Assembly (NCBI GenBank): GCA_944470555.2
Contig: OX104127.1
Location: 157,951,276 to 158,015,275 of the forward strand
Source: Heterobilharzia americana
Lineage: Eukaryota; Platyhelminthes; Trematoda; Strigeidida; Schistosomatidae
Length of the DNA: 64,000 bases
Direction: 5' to 3'
The position numbers and the translations under genes were made by a program. Below are positions 21,650 to 36,842 of the stretch, piece by piece. The notes below the pieces were generated by a model. It had not been told where the DNA came from. It saw nothing but the letters and a program-made list of their open reading frames with translations, and ran no database searches. The number at the start of each line of letters is the position of its first letter. The stretch's first letter is position 1.

Positions 21650-24600
21650 CTAACAGATAAACGCCTGTACCCTCCAGGAGCCTGAGTACTGTGGCTCAAT
21701 TCGTTAGACCGTCCTGACTCGGGAAGTGCAGTTGATCGATGCTGAGTAAATGGCCATGCAGAATGACTTTGACTACTGGCCAAGCCCCTTAAAGATTGTT
21801 CTAACTTCGGCTGGTCATTGTCGGTCACACGCTGGGAGTTTAGTGTGTTGATTATTGATACATCTCTAGATGGACAGCGATCAGCTCCCCTCATCAGATT
21901 TGGTGAGTTAGCATTTTGATGACCATCAAGAAAGTCCAGGTTGTCTAGCGAACCAGCTTGTGAGAGAATATCACGACCGAATATTGACGCGTTGAGGTCA
22001 CTCACTAAAAAGAATGTAGATAAATGTATTGTTACAAGAAAACACAAGTCAAATATTATGTGAGTAGTATTCCAGTATGAATATAAACCTACACCGCAGG
22101 ATCCAGTGAGCGAAGTTGCTTGAAGCATCTCCAAATCACAAACACCCAAGCAGGCGACAATGGTAACCTTCCCTGATTATGGTCTCGTTGAGAGTTAGCA
22201 ACGAAGTAGCGTAGATGCTTATGACTTAGTCAAGCCTGCCTAACCAGCAATAACCAAGAGGATTCGCGGGACTACATTGCATGGTAGTTATAGCATAGTT
22301 GTCAGTACCGCGAAATCCTCAGCGGCACAGTCCATCAGTTATGCTGTCATTTTACATGGGTGCTAGGCGAAAGTAGAATGAAATGCTGTTGTTTGTCAGA
22401 GGTGGTACAATCACCAGAACTATGCTAGGAGGTAATTTTCGAGGTGGAGCGGTTTCTTCAGGTCGCCGATAAAAAAACATCTAACACACCATAAACGAAA
22501 ATTCTGTGTACTGACCGACAAACTCATGAACCTAGAGGCATTTACAAGACTGAAAATAACTCCAAATGCATGTAAGGTAACCGTTTCCAATAAGGAAACA
22601 GGGTGACTTCCACTTAAATAACGGAGCACGTAAAGAACATATTAAACAAGGAGGAAGGTCAAAGTTGAAGGGTCCAGCCCTTTGGTTGGCGCGAAGATCA
22701 GTTGATGCGAGATATTGACAGCTGTTCCATAAGGCCTCTACGTACCTAGTGTCTAGCTGCTCAAGAAGTTGTGTACACACGTCATTAGTGAAGATATTCT
22801 AAAGGGTATTTTAATTTGGCAGAGCGAAGGCATATTTTGACCATATACGTCATTGAGGCATCCAGTCGACTTAGACGGCGAAACTAAGACCCTGATTTCG
22901 CCGACACGTTATGTTTCGGTTTATACGAGATGATATTTTAAAGTGACCATCAGTGACGGTTTTCAGGAGTTCCTGATTTTTGACCGCCGACACAAATTAA
23001 CTGTAGACCGGCTTAGAGCCGTTAATGGGGTTATACGTGGGCTTGACACATTTCACCACCAATGTTACACGAGTGTGCATTTGCTGAGTTCTCAGCATAC
23101 ATCTACGACACTGGCTGGGATGTGATTAACCACTGCAGTGAGCTATAGGCACACTTGTAGATACGATATATAATGCCAAGCAACGGTGGACGAAGACTAG
23201 TAGCCTTTTCAAATCCCCCACCTCAAATATGTTTCACAGTCAGTTCAGGAGCAATAACTTGCATTCAGGTGATGAGAAATGCACATCCTCAGATTACCAT
23301 TGCAGGTGTCCAGAACAGTGTGTCTTGTCGGCACCTTTATTAGACTGAACTAAATCATACGCCTACTCTATGTCTATTAAAGAGATTTCTGTAATAAGAT
23401 CGACCCCTGTAAAGTCGGACAGTGAGGAAGACTTCCGCAGGCAAGGCCATTACAAAGTTAAATAAGGACGAAGAGAATAAACATCGTTGATGGACACCAC
23501 TTGACGTTACACCACAGGCTCTATTACGCCCGTTCGAATGTACAGCATTCAAATGGACGATGCAATAACCCCTCAGAACTCTCAATGAAGGATTGCCACT
23601 GATCTGATCAACAGTCAGATGCCGCCTTCAGTTCGAGAAGTACAGCCAGTGTCGGGCACTAGTGTGTATGCCAGAATTTCGGAACCGGACAAAGGATGAA
23701 CATTCTCCAGCTTACATATCCACGACCAGGTTTAAAAACTGGTTGTTACTAATGTCGCCAACTGCTTTCAGAATCAAAAATTTTAAACTATGTTTATTAG
23801 ACTGATTCTCTTGCACTTGTCACCTGAAGATTTTTTTTCTTAAAGAATGGGACAGTCAGTGATTGACAAGTCAGAAAAGATCATATTTGATCCCATGCGC
23901 TGGCTAACACCAATTAATCCAACCAATAGTTTCTTACTTCAGGTTACAACCTTCGGAAGTAAACGGACACCCTATCTCTATTTTTCACTCAGGATTGGAA
24001 TAGGGAGCGAGCAACGAAACAGTAAACGTAGGCCAGTTGAATTGTCACTTGGTTTTCGCCGATTGTCCCAGTCGTCTGCTCTGGGTAACAATAGTTGCAA
24101 GCGCTAACCAAACTGGGTCAGTTAACTACATTCTTGTGTATAATTTGTCACCTGAAGTACGATTAAGAACACCCAGTCATCAACGTTACAAAAAAAACCC
24201 AAGTAGTTCACAAGTAGAGCACTTCAAAGTACAATACGTTTATACATTATCACAGTGAGAAACTTATTTGAAATCAGTGGTTTGACATCCAAGTACATCA
24301 TATAAACTCACCTTTGTTCCGTATGATTGCTCGAGGAGGGATACTGAACAGTGGGTTTGACTGCAACTGAAGACCACTATTGCTATCCGCTGCTGCTGGT
24401 AAAGAAACTTCAGAGTTCTTCGCCTCCATCATGTACTGAGTTTGTGTGTTTCCATGAACAGCACAGTTTGGTGTGTTAAGAGCTCGTCTATTCAGCACAT
24501 TTGTAAGTATGTCCGATTCAACTAAAGGATCTCCAATACCGTGGCCACTGGATGCCCGACCGAATGCAAATGGCGATTGTCGTGAAGAAAAATAAAAGAG

Positions 24601-25638
24601 GCCGTACGTCTCTCTCGTTACTGAGCCGATCAGTCTTAGTCTAAGAGGTGAGGTCCACTCTGGGGCCTGATAACCGTTTAAACGCAGAACAGCATTTTCG
24701 GCACTACAGAATAAATTTAGCACACAATCTTACCTATTCTTTTCTTGGAATATGACAGTTGCACTCGAAGTGTGCCTGCCATCTAACGATTCTGCGCTCA
24801 AGTCGCTTGACGTACCATTTAAAGTTGGGCTGAGGCGCGGTTTTTGACCTGGGGGAGAATCAGGGGTTTGGTGGGCCAACAGCTTAATCACAACAACAGC
24901 CCCAAAGTTAGAAAACAAACGCTGAAATTTAGTCAAACAATTATCATCGACCTACAAGCAAGTCCGATTCAGCCCATTCTACAGGTATTCCAGCAACTAT
25001 AATTTCCCAGCCAATAATATTCTCATTGGTAACTTCCGCAGGCATAGAATCAGGAATATAGGTCCCATTGGAAATTGTTTGAAGGCGATGCCCTACGAGA
25101 TTAAATGCAACTGAAAGGTTACCTGGAGTGAATCGCCGACCACCAGAACTGGCGTATGCTACACGCAATCGCTTTTGCTCAGTTTCGTAACCGTGATATG
25201 TCTGTATGGCCAAGGATGCATGTTGAGGGTTCACGAAGTCCACAAAGCCATAACACAAGCTAGCACCCGTGTTCTAGAGAATGAATAAGATACCGGCAGT
25301 ATTACCTTGTCTCTGATGAGTTTGCATTGCCTAATAGGTCCAACTCGTTCGAAGAGACGCTGCAGATCATTCTGGTCATAACTTTGAGGTAGGTAGTTGA
25401 TAATTAAATTTGTACGTGATCGGTCCTCGTTGAAAAGCATACCTGCATTACCACCGGATCCGTTTTGCACCAGATTGAGGCCAAGAAATTTAAGTTGAGA
25501 AATGGCATCTAAGTTGGTGGGGTTCTGTCGATTGACATTCAAAACTGGACTAGTCACTGAGTTACTGGTCGAATCTTGAAAAGGAAGAGAGGGGAAAACG
25601 TCCGAGATATTGCTGCTCATACACCCATTGACGTGCAT
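21640..25638 (-). CDS. ELAV/Sex-lethal-like two-RRM RNA-binding protein, copy 2
   Basis: Exons are 25306-25638, 24956-25273, 24734-24921, 24312-24703 and 21640-22004. I see no difference from copy 1 in any coding exon, so both copies would make the same 531-residue protein. RRM1 with TNLIINYLPQ and LCYGFVDF, the long linker, the divergent RRM2 and the polar tail are all retained, as are the 30-34 bp introns. With no upstream truncation visible, this copy looks as complete as copy 1. If both are expressed, dosage is doubled. If this is an assembly artefact, there is one gene. Confidence 0.82.
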
Positions 25639-26122
25639 ACTTATAATATCTTATATCCCTGAACGGAACAGCACGCAAACCTGCACGCAGCTCTAGGTCA
25701 AATTCAAAATGTCGTCTGGACGATGAAACCGATTTACTAAAAGAAGGGTGGTTTCTATGCAGTAAAACAAACTCTTTGTGTGGTCTTCGTGCTAGTTTTG
25801 CACTCATAGTGGAATTTGATATAAAATAAAACTACCATTTTCCCTCTCATGCATTAACTTAGAATGGAGACGACACTGATTGTTATGCAACATTATATTC
25901 TTGACCCCTGCAACTTTTACTGTAAATGCGATTGAATTCTAGGTCAGGTGAAGGTTATACATGACCGTTAAGAGCGCCAATGAACATGGAACAGTCTGCT
26001 ATCGGAAGTTTTTTCAAAGTTAGTTCTATGCTTTAGAAAGTAATGGACAACTATCGAAGAACAACCGATGAGTTAGCATTACAAGGATTGTTGTTTCAGT
26101 AATGTGAGGAATATTGTGGTGG

Positions 26123-26873
26123 GGTTCATTCGAGAAAAAGGAGGCACGTGATCTATTTACTGCATTAAAACATATCTCCCAAGCTGAACACCTAGGTTTG
26201 ACAAACCTACTCCTAGAGAAAGAGGGCTATATGAATGGGCGGGAAACAATAATATCAGCGTGAATGTTACTTTTTGATCTTACCGAAGCTTTTGAGAAAG
26301 TGTCACATGTGGGACTGATGAAAAATGCAACCGGGCAAGTGTAGATGACAGGAATCTGATGTGGATTGGTAGGAACTTATGCGACACAAGGTAAGGAGTA
26401 GCAGTGACCTGGATACTATCAGCACTGCGGCAGAACTGGTTCCAAAGCACTCTGCATGCTTTGTTCGCTTCGCGAAACATCGAAGTATTTTGAAGAAGTT
26501 ATATCCAAAATGCTGAAGCCCACAGATGCAAATCTTCGCTTTGTTCCGAGAATCAATTCTGCCAGCATATGCCTGGTGAACTAAGTGAATATGCTAGAAC
26601 ATATTCAGAGTGTGAGCAAAAAGACACTGTCGGAAGTTGCTCACTTCGTCTACAGAGGGCGACTAGAATGGCCTTCTCATTATCTTATAATGATAAGACA
26701 AGCTAAATTATGGTAGTATTTCGTTTCTTGAGTGGTTGTGCAGACATCTAATCGTCTTACTCAGTAATCAACATTCGTCCAGCTGGAAGCCACGGGCGAA
26801 TAGTTGTCGAGTAAAGTACGTATTTACTGGCATAACGGCGAGGAATAAAACCTACTAACGATGTAAGTGAAAG
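26123..26873 (+). pseudogene. Decayed CR1/Jockey-like LINE reverse transcriptase (copy 2)
   Basis: Second copy of the remnant at 4,680-5,430 with the same palm and C-terminal fragments and the same stops. The decay predates the segmental duplication. Confidence 0.6.
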
Positions 26874-28283
26874 CAGCTGGCTCCGTGGGTAAATTCAAGG
26901 ACAAGCTAGGTCTTCACAGAAAAGATGCTGTGAGTAGTAACTCGGGTTTTTGAACCAATATACTTCTCCATGAATACTGACTGTATTGAGACTTTATGGG
27001 TAGGCAAAGTGGGCTACCTGGGTGTAGCCTCGCTCATTATGGTTTGATATCATGTCAAAGGCTAACTGCACAAGTGCATTTGCGATCATCGGAAAGCTGA
27101 AATTAACCAGTAACATCGGTGAGCTCGTCACTTGAGTTACTTTGCACGTGATCTTTGTCATTTACTCTGAACAGGCTTGGCCGTGTTTTGTGATATCTGT
27201 TATCATTTGACAAGTAGTAATATTCATAACTGCAATACTGGGTTAGCAAAGTTATTTGGCTGCCCGAGGGAAATGACCTTTTTTACAGGACAAATAAGCG
27301 AAATCCATACTTTGGTGATGGGAAGAAGCGAAGCCAGATGTGAGGAAACAGATAGTCCCAGTGAAGATTCGTAGGATCCGTCTTCAAAAGCGATGAGATG
27401 GGTGTTGAGACTACTCTCCACGAGCCTATCACAAGAGTCTCGGTCATTGTCACCGAAACGGATGTAGGGTAAGGGAAAGTTAGAGTGGTATCATTAATTT
27501 GAGGCCAATTTAGCTGATAATCGAAAGACGCCTGGGAATTTCTCTCTATTAGCCCATTTATTTGCTGAGCCGATCACTGAAACAAGCAACCGCTAGCAAA
27601 GAGGTGAGGAATTAGTGAGTCTTCTAGCAACTGAGGCAATGAAACTATTGGTATCGTTTCAGCAAGCCCACACCTTGCATTCGAAAGCTGTTAAAAGTAG
27701 GATTCTACGAGACGGTGGCGTAACAAATGTACCCCGTGCCTCTTAACACTTGGCTTTTACAATGCCGTTTCTCAAAATTCTTTAAATTCTTGACACTGTT
27801 TGGCGCTGGGGATTTAGTTAAAACGCGGAATAGCAACTAAGCTAGTTGAAATTTTCAATGAATTATCTTTGCGTAACGCGGGACACCCTGTAAACGTACA
27901 AAGGGCATTGAAAGATTTCACCTTTCTATCTGTAGTTTCAGGGGCATCTGGATACCCGGAAGGATAACCCGATGACAAAGAGCCGAATGGTATTCCACTG
28001 GCATCACCTTAGAAAAAGCCCGAAGCTGACCTTGATGCAGGCCCTCCGATTGGCTCTGCAGAACTAGGGTATCCCACTTCCAGGGCAAGCCACTGTCTTC
28101 AAAACACAGTTGACAACCTGTCTGGGGATAAGCACGACGTCAGGAAATTCCCAAGCACGGTTCAAGCACCTGAACTTAAAAAGGATCATGAACACATGAA
28201 GTTTAGGTGCATTTTTTCAAATAGTGATGAAATGTACTTCACTGTCAGGAAGCCTCTAAGACACCTAGACCTTTGTCTTGGAA

Positions 28284-30154
28284 TGAAAAGGTGATAATTC
28301 ATGTCTGCTTACGTCCCATCTGTTAGGAGCAGTGATCATGCTACTGTTTGCCGCCTTCGTGAATATGTGAGTCACAACTCGCCATCATTCGGCCCTTAGG
28401 GCATAGATAGTGTAGATAGTATATTGGAGTTCCTACTCTTCATAACCATAACGCAGCGCTGAGCTCAAACTTAGCTGGTCGCTAGCCCAGGATTAGACAC
28501 ATTACTTCCCCTGTTGAGTACATGAACGCGCCCGGGGCTCCAAGATTTTTTGGGGTTACCACATGTAATGTACAACCCATGATACACAGGGCCAGCTCAT
28601 ATGGAGCCAATACAAAGCTGAAGCCGCCCAAACTGGTACCCACGGACCACAAACTACGATGTGTGACATTACCGACCGCCCACTGACTACTATATCCAGA
28701 CTGTCAGTGGAGGCATACTCCCCTACGACTGGGAGAATGCCATAGCAACACCTATCCACAAGCCAGGTTCTAGTCAGCTCCCATCGAATCACAGGCCGAC
28801 AAGTTTGACTAGTACTGTAGTGAAAACCCTGGAAAGAGTAATCAAGGAAGCCATCGTAGTCCGTCTACAGAGCAACACTCTATTGTCTCGTTCACAGCAC
28901 GGTTTTCGCAGAAATTTCTCTTGCTTGACGAACCTTCTTACAGCCAGAGAAAGTTGGATTAAGTCTAAAGATGATAGGATACCAGTAGATGTCATTTTCA
29001 CTGGCTTCAGTAAGGTGTTCGACAAAGTCTCTCATTCCAGGTTGCTCAGAAAACTGAGTAGTTTTGGAATCACTGGTAGTCTGTTCACATGGATAAGAGA
29101 CTTTCTCGTTGGTAGGAGACAGAGTAAGTATCAATTCTCAACTCTCCACTTGGAAGTCGGTAGAGAGTGGAGTGCCACAAGGCACAGTCCTGGGCCCTCT
29201 ACTGCTTCTCCCACACGTAAATGAGCTGTCAAATATCATGAAACCCCCTGTGGTTCCCCACGCTGACGCAAAAATCTGGCGGGAAACTAGGAACGATGAA
29301 GATATACGTGTGCTCCAGGCAGACTTGAGCAGCTTGTTTACCTGATCAGAGAAGTGGCTGATGCCCATCTACGCAGGTAAATGTGCGAGGATGCACTTGG
29401 GGCACACAAACAGCAATACCTACGATATTGATAGGACTCCTCCACCGTCAGTACCTAACCATAACGACCCGGGAGTCATGGTTGGTTATGACTTGAAAAC
29501 CATGGCTCACTGTTCGCTGGTAGCAGCTCGGAGTTTAAGGACTGTCTGGGCATTACGTAGAACATTTACGAAATAAGTGGCGACATGTTCACCATCTTAT
29601 ACATGTCCTTAGTTAGGTCTAAACCAGAAAACCTCACCCAGGCGGCTAATCCTTGTCTGAAAGGTGACCTTCTAGAAAGAGTTCAGAGGGCGGCCACCCA
29701 TATGCTCCCTGCTACGGCCGGCCTCACCTATGGAGACCGACTTAAGGAGCTGAACCTCTTCACTTTGTTCTACAGCAGACAAAGGAGAGACCTAATCATG
29801 CTATACAGGATTCTAGGAAATGATTTTGAACCTGATCTGTCTTCTTTTTACCTTCGCACCAGGTCGGAATACCTCAGAGGGTATAGTAAAAGACTACAAA
29901 AGCAAAAAACGAACATAGTCTCCGCACAGTACTGGTTCTCGCGTCGAGTAATCAACGCATGGAACCGACTCCCGGGAGTGGTGGTGTCCGCATCACCAAT
30001 TGAGTCGTTCAAAAGGGGGTTGGACAAGCGTAGAAATCTACTGGAAAAGGATTAATATAGGCTCCCAGCCTCCTATCCTCAAACAACAAATCTGAATCTG
30101 AAACAAATCCGAATTGGGGACTGGAGATTTGTCAATAAAAGAACTGTTCTATCT
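28284..30154 (+). pseudogene. CR1/Jockey-like LINE with RT and C-terminal domain (copy 2)
   Basis: Identical in structure to 6,840-8,710, with the same frame changes, the same in-frame TGA and the same PHADAKIW box. It was duplicated passively with the segment and did not transpose on its own. Confidence 0.85.
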
Positions 30155-30473
30155 AACAGGCCTAGATGCCGCAAATTCATCCCTTCTCATGTCACTACGA
30201 GCTTCTAGAGAATCTCAGCTCTTTTTGACATAAAATACGCATTATTCATGAACATACTATGCAGCAACGGACTTAACGAGCTATGTATGATCGGCATTAC
30301 GAGCGGGCTCACCGGTTGCAGAAACCCATTTACGTTATGGCTAATCGACTCACTTTCCCTATCCAGGAGAATACCTGCCCTTGAAACGATGGCGTTAATC
30401 GCCAAACCCGCGTATTACCGATAACATAATCACGATGCCAATCCATCCTGGAAGCAGACGTTTTCACAAGTGG

Positions 30474-30844
30474 GCACACTCACTATAGCACTACTCGAGA
30501 CCGTAAGCGTGGTGGTCGCCGTCTCATTTACGCATGTAATCACTTTGTGGCAGATAAAATTCGAGAAAACATATTGCATGCGGTGCTTAATCACCGTGAG
30601 TCAACCTACTCGTTGACAAGTACGAAGTGCTCTTAGGTCTTGCGTATCAAGCACCACACCCGACGGTGGAACGGGATGCACTTCTTACCAAGTTATTTGC
30701 TCGTACTTTCTCATACAGTGTGGATTTCAAAGTAATAACCGAAGGAGTCAGTCTTCTCGAAGTTAACTTGGTAGCTGAGCAGCAACGCTTCGATGAATTT
30801 CTTGCTGTGATAGATGTCTAAGGATGGGAATAATTCGTCCACGC
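30474..30844 (+). pseudogene. Probable LINE endonuclease fragment (copy 2)
   Basis: Counterpart of 9,030-9,400 with the same degraded endonuclease-like motifs and one substitution (Phe to Leu in the open frame). Confidence 0.4.
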
Positions 30845-32926
30845 ACGCACTCGTGTTGACAACACGTTAGCAGCAGTTGCAAAAGACAGCTTGTCTGAAT
30901 ATTTCACGAGAGAAAGCGAGATGTGAAAGTCTCAGCATGGCCTCCACAAGGGTTGGCTACTGGCTTTAAAGATCATTCTAGCAACCAAGTTAAGTGTGGC
31001 TCTACGGTTGTTTTTATGAAGATTTTCAACTACTGATACACTTCGCGTAATTTTCGGTAATAGTGCTTCTTAAGGAATTTCGCGACCAGACTGACGACTG
31101 CGCTACAATCTGCGTCCGTTCGTTCGAGTGCTGCAGTTGTTTTCGGCCAGAACATACGCGTTATAAGCTGATTTATTTGGAGGCAAGTGCGCTGCAGAAA
31201 TGACTGATAATATTCTCTATGTTGTGCTTAACCTTTGGTGGGGCTAGGGCCATAATTTTTAAGCTTGTAGCCTTGTCTTCATCAACCGCTAATGTGTGCA
31301 CGCTTTTTTCTCATTCATGAATCTTCAGGTGGTCCTAGAATGGCCTAGTTGTGGTTAATTAATGCCTTCACGTTAGTTGGAATCTCTTGTGGCTAAAGTG
31401 TCTCTCTTGAGCCCTGAGGAGTATCTGCATCAACATGCAGAAGTTGTAGCATGCCAACCAGTTGTTCAGGATGCATTGTGATCCCCGTAACAGCGGTTCT
31501 TTTAGTTACATATGTGAGATGGCTATGATAAGTTTTCAAACTTCTTCTTAGAAGTCACCCTATTCCTGTGTCGCGCCATGCTTAATTCATACAAACTATC
31601 ACTGAACACTCAGTTGGTGGTTCGCAATATCCTTACTTATTTTTTAAAAGCAGTTATTATCTCTGGGAGCTTTTTAGGTTGTGAAAGAACCCCGATTTAG
31701 TGAGATGTAGACGCGTCTTGCATGGCGGTGAGGTTATTGGTATAAGGACTACCTGCAGACGGTGAATGTCCATTTAGGTGGTGAAAATCTTATCATATGT
31801 GACATCACTAACAGTAGTACTTGATCGGAAATGTAAAAGACAACTGCTGTTTGATTGTGTGACGTAGGAAGTGAGTGCTCTCATACACTTAAATAGAAGT
31901 TGATCGTCATGAATAGGTCCTGCCTTTTCTATCATGTAGGAAGCGGTTTTCTTGATCAAAGTTGTCAAGGTGTTGCTGTCCTTAATAGTGTTTCATTATG
32001 TAAGGCGACTTACGGCCTGAAAATTTGCTACCGAGGTCAGTAAGCCGCAAACAGCTGATGCGGATACTTAAAATAAGACAGTGGTATTTTTCGACGTTTT
32101 TGTCACTTAGGTCCGGCATTAATGCTTACGCGGATGTATATGCAAACCATGTTTTCGCAGGTTTTAAAAAGGTTTACCATCGATGCCCCTTTGTTCGTTG
32201 AAATGCTGATACTTGAAAGGCAAATGTTGGATTTCTGACTTCTTAAGAGGGTAATTCGCGTAAGTCACTGCCTAGTGCACCTGCTTCCGTAATAAAAAAC
32301 AGGAAATCCAGCCTTGGTTTACTTTCTTGGAGATTTAGTGTTCCCCAAGTCGTACGAACTAGCTGTAAGTTTTTATCAGATATTTTAGGAACGGTGGAGG
32401 GCATATACGGAGTGTCGTAAGAAACCACAGGTGGCACCTTCCTGCCCTAAAGAAGACGCGCAAGCAGATGTAATGGAAGGCCTCATTACATGTTATGACC
32501 GGATATTCGGTCATTTTATCACTTCTGACGAACTTCTGAAATTTTATACACTAATGTTAACGTCACTGCGATTGAAAAGACAAATAACCTGCTGCTCAGT
32601 GATGTTCCAATCAATTGTTTGCGCTTCCTTACAATATGTGGTGGTGGGACAGATCTTAACAGCGTAAAGCGCCACACACAGGCGCATCGGATGAAGTTTC
32701 CATAGCTTATAGTGGAATACTAAGAAAGAGTAGATCGGGAAGACAGACACCAAACTAGAAAAGGTGTACGGTGCAAGGAAGACACCGAAAAATGCGGATG
32801 TTTAGCTCTCAGCAAGATTATGAATCTTTGATATAAAGTGGCACTAGTACACATGAGTCACACAGTTCTGGAATCATCAGTGTAGTACAACAGATAAAAA
32901 ACTAGCATGTTTTCCCCCATAAACGT

Positions 32927-33279
32927 TTCATAACTACCCCAAGCAAAACGTTCGTTGTGTTGCAATAGAAGTGTTAGCTTTAAGCTTTGTTTTCCTCCAG
33001 GAAATACATGTAGTACCCAGATACGAACCCCAGCCTTCTGTTAACGCTAAGACGATGCTTCCACTTGTCTAAATAGTTAGTTTATGCATATCTATCCTGC
33101 TGGGACGTTTCGTCATATAAACATACAGCACTTATATCGCCTATTGATGAATAGGTGGGAACTGAGATTACCTACCATAAAGATATGTGTGATTTGCGCG
33201 GTAACTTATTCATACCTGTGAAAAGTGTATACCTATATATTTGGGAACAAACACTATCATTATAATGTCGTCAACCTCT
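32927..33279 (-). repeat. tRNA-box dispersed repeat, copy 2
   Basis: Segmental copy of 11,483-11,835; the core 32,985-33,224 is identical to copy 1. It carries the same box A- and box B-like sequences on the minus strand. Confidence 0.6.
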
Positions 33280-35852
33280 GACTATTATTTTAACAGAAAC
33301 CTAGCCACACAGTTCACACTGGCCCCCCCGAACATGACTGAAGACCATAAGATTCATGCACAGGTACCACCTCTCGTCTGGTCACCCTGACACCTTTTCC
33401 AGCGCAGCGCAACTTACGTCAGCATTGCGCATCCAATCAAATGGCTGTTGGGCATACATGAGCAATGCTACGAAGGCGCCAGAAATCGGTAACCTGTAAA
33501 AGTTTCTTTTGATGGGTGAGTTTCGCTAATGCAGTTGGGGGTTAGTACGTGGGTTCTAATAATAAGCAAACGAGATAATAACACAACGAGATACTTGGAC
33601 TGGACACGGGAATACAAATGTTCTCCCTTACACCCTATACCTCACTGAGCCACGAAAACCAGAGGTCGAAGGATGGCCAGCGACTGCAAGAACAACGACT
33701 TTCTTCATTAGACAATTACGTGGTACATATGTATTTACAAAACTCTAGAAAATGAAGCCATAAATAAACCAATTGGATCTGTTGCATGATGTCGAATTTG
33801 TCCAGTCAGGTGATCGTGTCAGTGCATGTATAAATCATGATCTGAAAACAATTTCTCTATTGGCTGCCTTTCTTCCGCTACCTATCAGTGAGATTTCGGT
33901 GAGAAGTACCTATTTTTAGCCGATAAAACTCTCCATGTGGTGTGAGTAGTCACTTCACTCAGCCGTTATAATTAGTAACCCATGCCTGTAATTTCACCAA
34001 CACTTGATAGCCTGCCTTGAGAACTGGAGGAAAAAAGCCATGATATGTGCACGTTGTAAATATTTATGAAATTTTTAGGCTGAATAGTTGGTTAGGATTT
34101 TGCTGCCTTTTCAGTAACATCAAGGTGTTAATCGTTGCTACGTCACCGACTTCATTTCTAGATCTTTCGTGCTCCATGTTTATCTACCGGTGAATTGGCA
34201 TCAGTTCCCAGTAGCCAGTTTTGTCGTAGGTGCGCGCCAAAAGCACGATACACAGTGTTTATTGATCAAAAACATTGGTTAAGTCCGAAAGATTATCACA
34301 GAAAGAAGTGTTACGGTTAAACGCAGTTTGTCCCAATAATTCAACTGATTAAAGCTTTCACCGGCCTATATTTTAATGATGTGGTTCACCTTCTTGTTGG
34401 ATTCCCTACTTACACAAGATACGTAGTCCACTACAAACTTTGCCGTAGAGGATGTCTCATATCATATTCTTCTATTGTCCCAATAACCATACGACATCCT
34501 TCAATGTAGCTACGACATTAAATTATGACGTACTCACCCGGAATCATTGGGTTTATTAAATTGTGAACACTGCTGGTAACAATCTTCTGAAACCAGCCTT
34601 CTAAGTATTTTATTCATTCTTCCACCCCGGTTGATCGCTGGATCAAAGGATGCGTATTTTCTTTCTTTTCATGACTCGACCTTTTGAAATATGGATCAAC
34701 ATCTACGGATTCCAAATCACTCTTGTGATTGTGCGCGGCCAAAAACGTCAAGTCTATTGTAATGGAATAATAATAATAAATATCTTCATCCTCAAGTTAT
34801 GAATGTAACGTGAGAGAAGCCGGTTTACAGACCTCATCAAATTGACAGTTGCAAAAAAATAAGAAGCTTGAGCGGTTTTGAATGGTATAGAGGTTGGACG
34901 TTACCAAGCGTCTAAATGTTATCAAAATAGCAGTAAAATCTCACTTTACACATACACATCGTTCTGAGTTTAAATCGAGGGCGAGATTGACAATCTGTAT
35001 ATTTACAACTAAGAAGATGAATAGCTAGTTACCTTACGAAGGAGATCACAAACCCAGGCCTCTGGATTCACTTTTGTATCCATACACACGGAGGAAAACA
35101 ACATAGTAACGTGGAAAATGCAGACTCAAATGGTTGCGCCTGCACTTTGCTAATATGTGGCCCGTTCACGCGCACTATATGAGTTTTATAAACACTGCAT
35201 TGTTTCTGCAGCTGTTCACGTACATTGGTGATCCGAAACAAGCTTGAGCACTGACGAGCACGCATGATACCACCAAATGCCCGGCTGACATCCATGTTCG
35301 CTGAGATCGTGGCATCCTTATCGCTTGACCCTTGAGCAGTACAGTGCAAGCAAGAAGGCTGCATGCAACTGTAAATAAAAGCGAAATCCTTTTTTCAGAT
35401 TTTTGCAATCATCCATTACAATTTAATGTCTTGTTTACGACTGTGGCCTTCCGTAAGTTGTGACAAATCGGCAAGAAGAAGCGTTTAAGGCATGAAAGTA
35501 TACTGCAAGCTTTGTCAGCGAAATATTGCTACTGCTACTAAAAGAAACGTTCATCAGCATGAAAAGCATCACCGAGAAACAACTGCTAGGTGTAAAAGTG
35601 AAACCATAAGATGAAAAGCCACAGAAACAAGAATTGCATATCGACTGTGAGCGTTACTTCCAAGAAGCGCAAAAACTGAAACAAATAACACGAAACTGCA
35701 CGACGAAGCGATATAGTGAACTCATGTGCGTCAGTTGGTCCCTCCAAGGTCTCGGACTGACCAATGACAGTTTCCTCTAAGGTGGAGGGCGGCAACTCAA
35801 AATTCAAACCACTTTGACTTCTTCAGTTTCACTACTAGTCGTGAGACATGTT

Positions 35853-36083
35853 GAGTAGTTGTTTTTTGGACGTCGATACACCGAAGGCATTCGACATGGT
35901 TTCACAAAATACACTCTTCAAAAAGTTAAACAAGGGCACTCACAATCTTCTGCTGGCCGGTTAAAGCCGTTTCGAAGTAATGGCACACGACTCAGTTCTA
36001 TCGAATTCTAGATAAATGACATTTGAAGTCCTGCAAGGTGGAGCTCTCGAGTGGGTACACTGAAATTACTTGCAGTCGCCTTG
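35853..36083 (+). pseudogene. LINE reverse transcriptase fragment (copy 2)
   Basis: Segmental copy of 14,410-14,640 with the same PKAFDMVSQNTL palm motif and the same breaks. Confidence 0.55.
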
Positions 36084-36842
36084 TCACACATGAAGATCTT
36101 CTAAACGCCAGCGATCTAAAAATTGTTTATTCCTGTTACAGACATGGGACGAGTTACACTGTGCCTGCCATTTGACACAAACTGAATGCGACTGCTTCTT
36201 GGTATGCTGAGACCCCTCTGCAGGTCAACATTAACAAATGCTGATTGCATCAAGGGATACATTGCATCGTGTTGCCCATTTCTATATTGTTTCAATCGTC
36301 CATTTATGACACCTGATCATATTGCATACTTACTCGCATTGGGAACTGCCACTCCACAAGTTGACAGGGGAATTAGAAAAAGGCGCTACGGTGGGTGGTA
36401 GCGGGCCATCAAGCATATGACCATAGGTATAAAGATCATTCTGGAAATACTGGGTACAAACTGTAGGTGGCTACCGAAGAAAGTTGATTATCTTCATTCA
36501 ATGCCATGCAAAAATTTTTATCGAAACATGGGTGTGATACTCCCTCAGGAGATGTGGCTTCATGACCTGTAGAGTGACATTCAGTCTTCCTAGATTGCTT
36601 CAAGTTATTTTGACGTGATCGGAGCTTTTCCAAAAGGAAACATGGTTGGGGTGTAGTGACATTTATCAGTACAAACTGGTCCACCTCCTACTATGTATGC
36701 TTTGGCTTCTCTAAAGAGAAGACTGAATACATTGCCATTATATGTCGTCCCAAGCATTTCAGCAAATAGAAACACATACATAAACATTTATGTGACACCC
36801 GAATCCGGTTTATCAGACCTGTCAGCTTATGCTAATTAATTC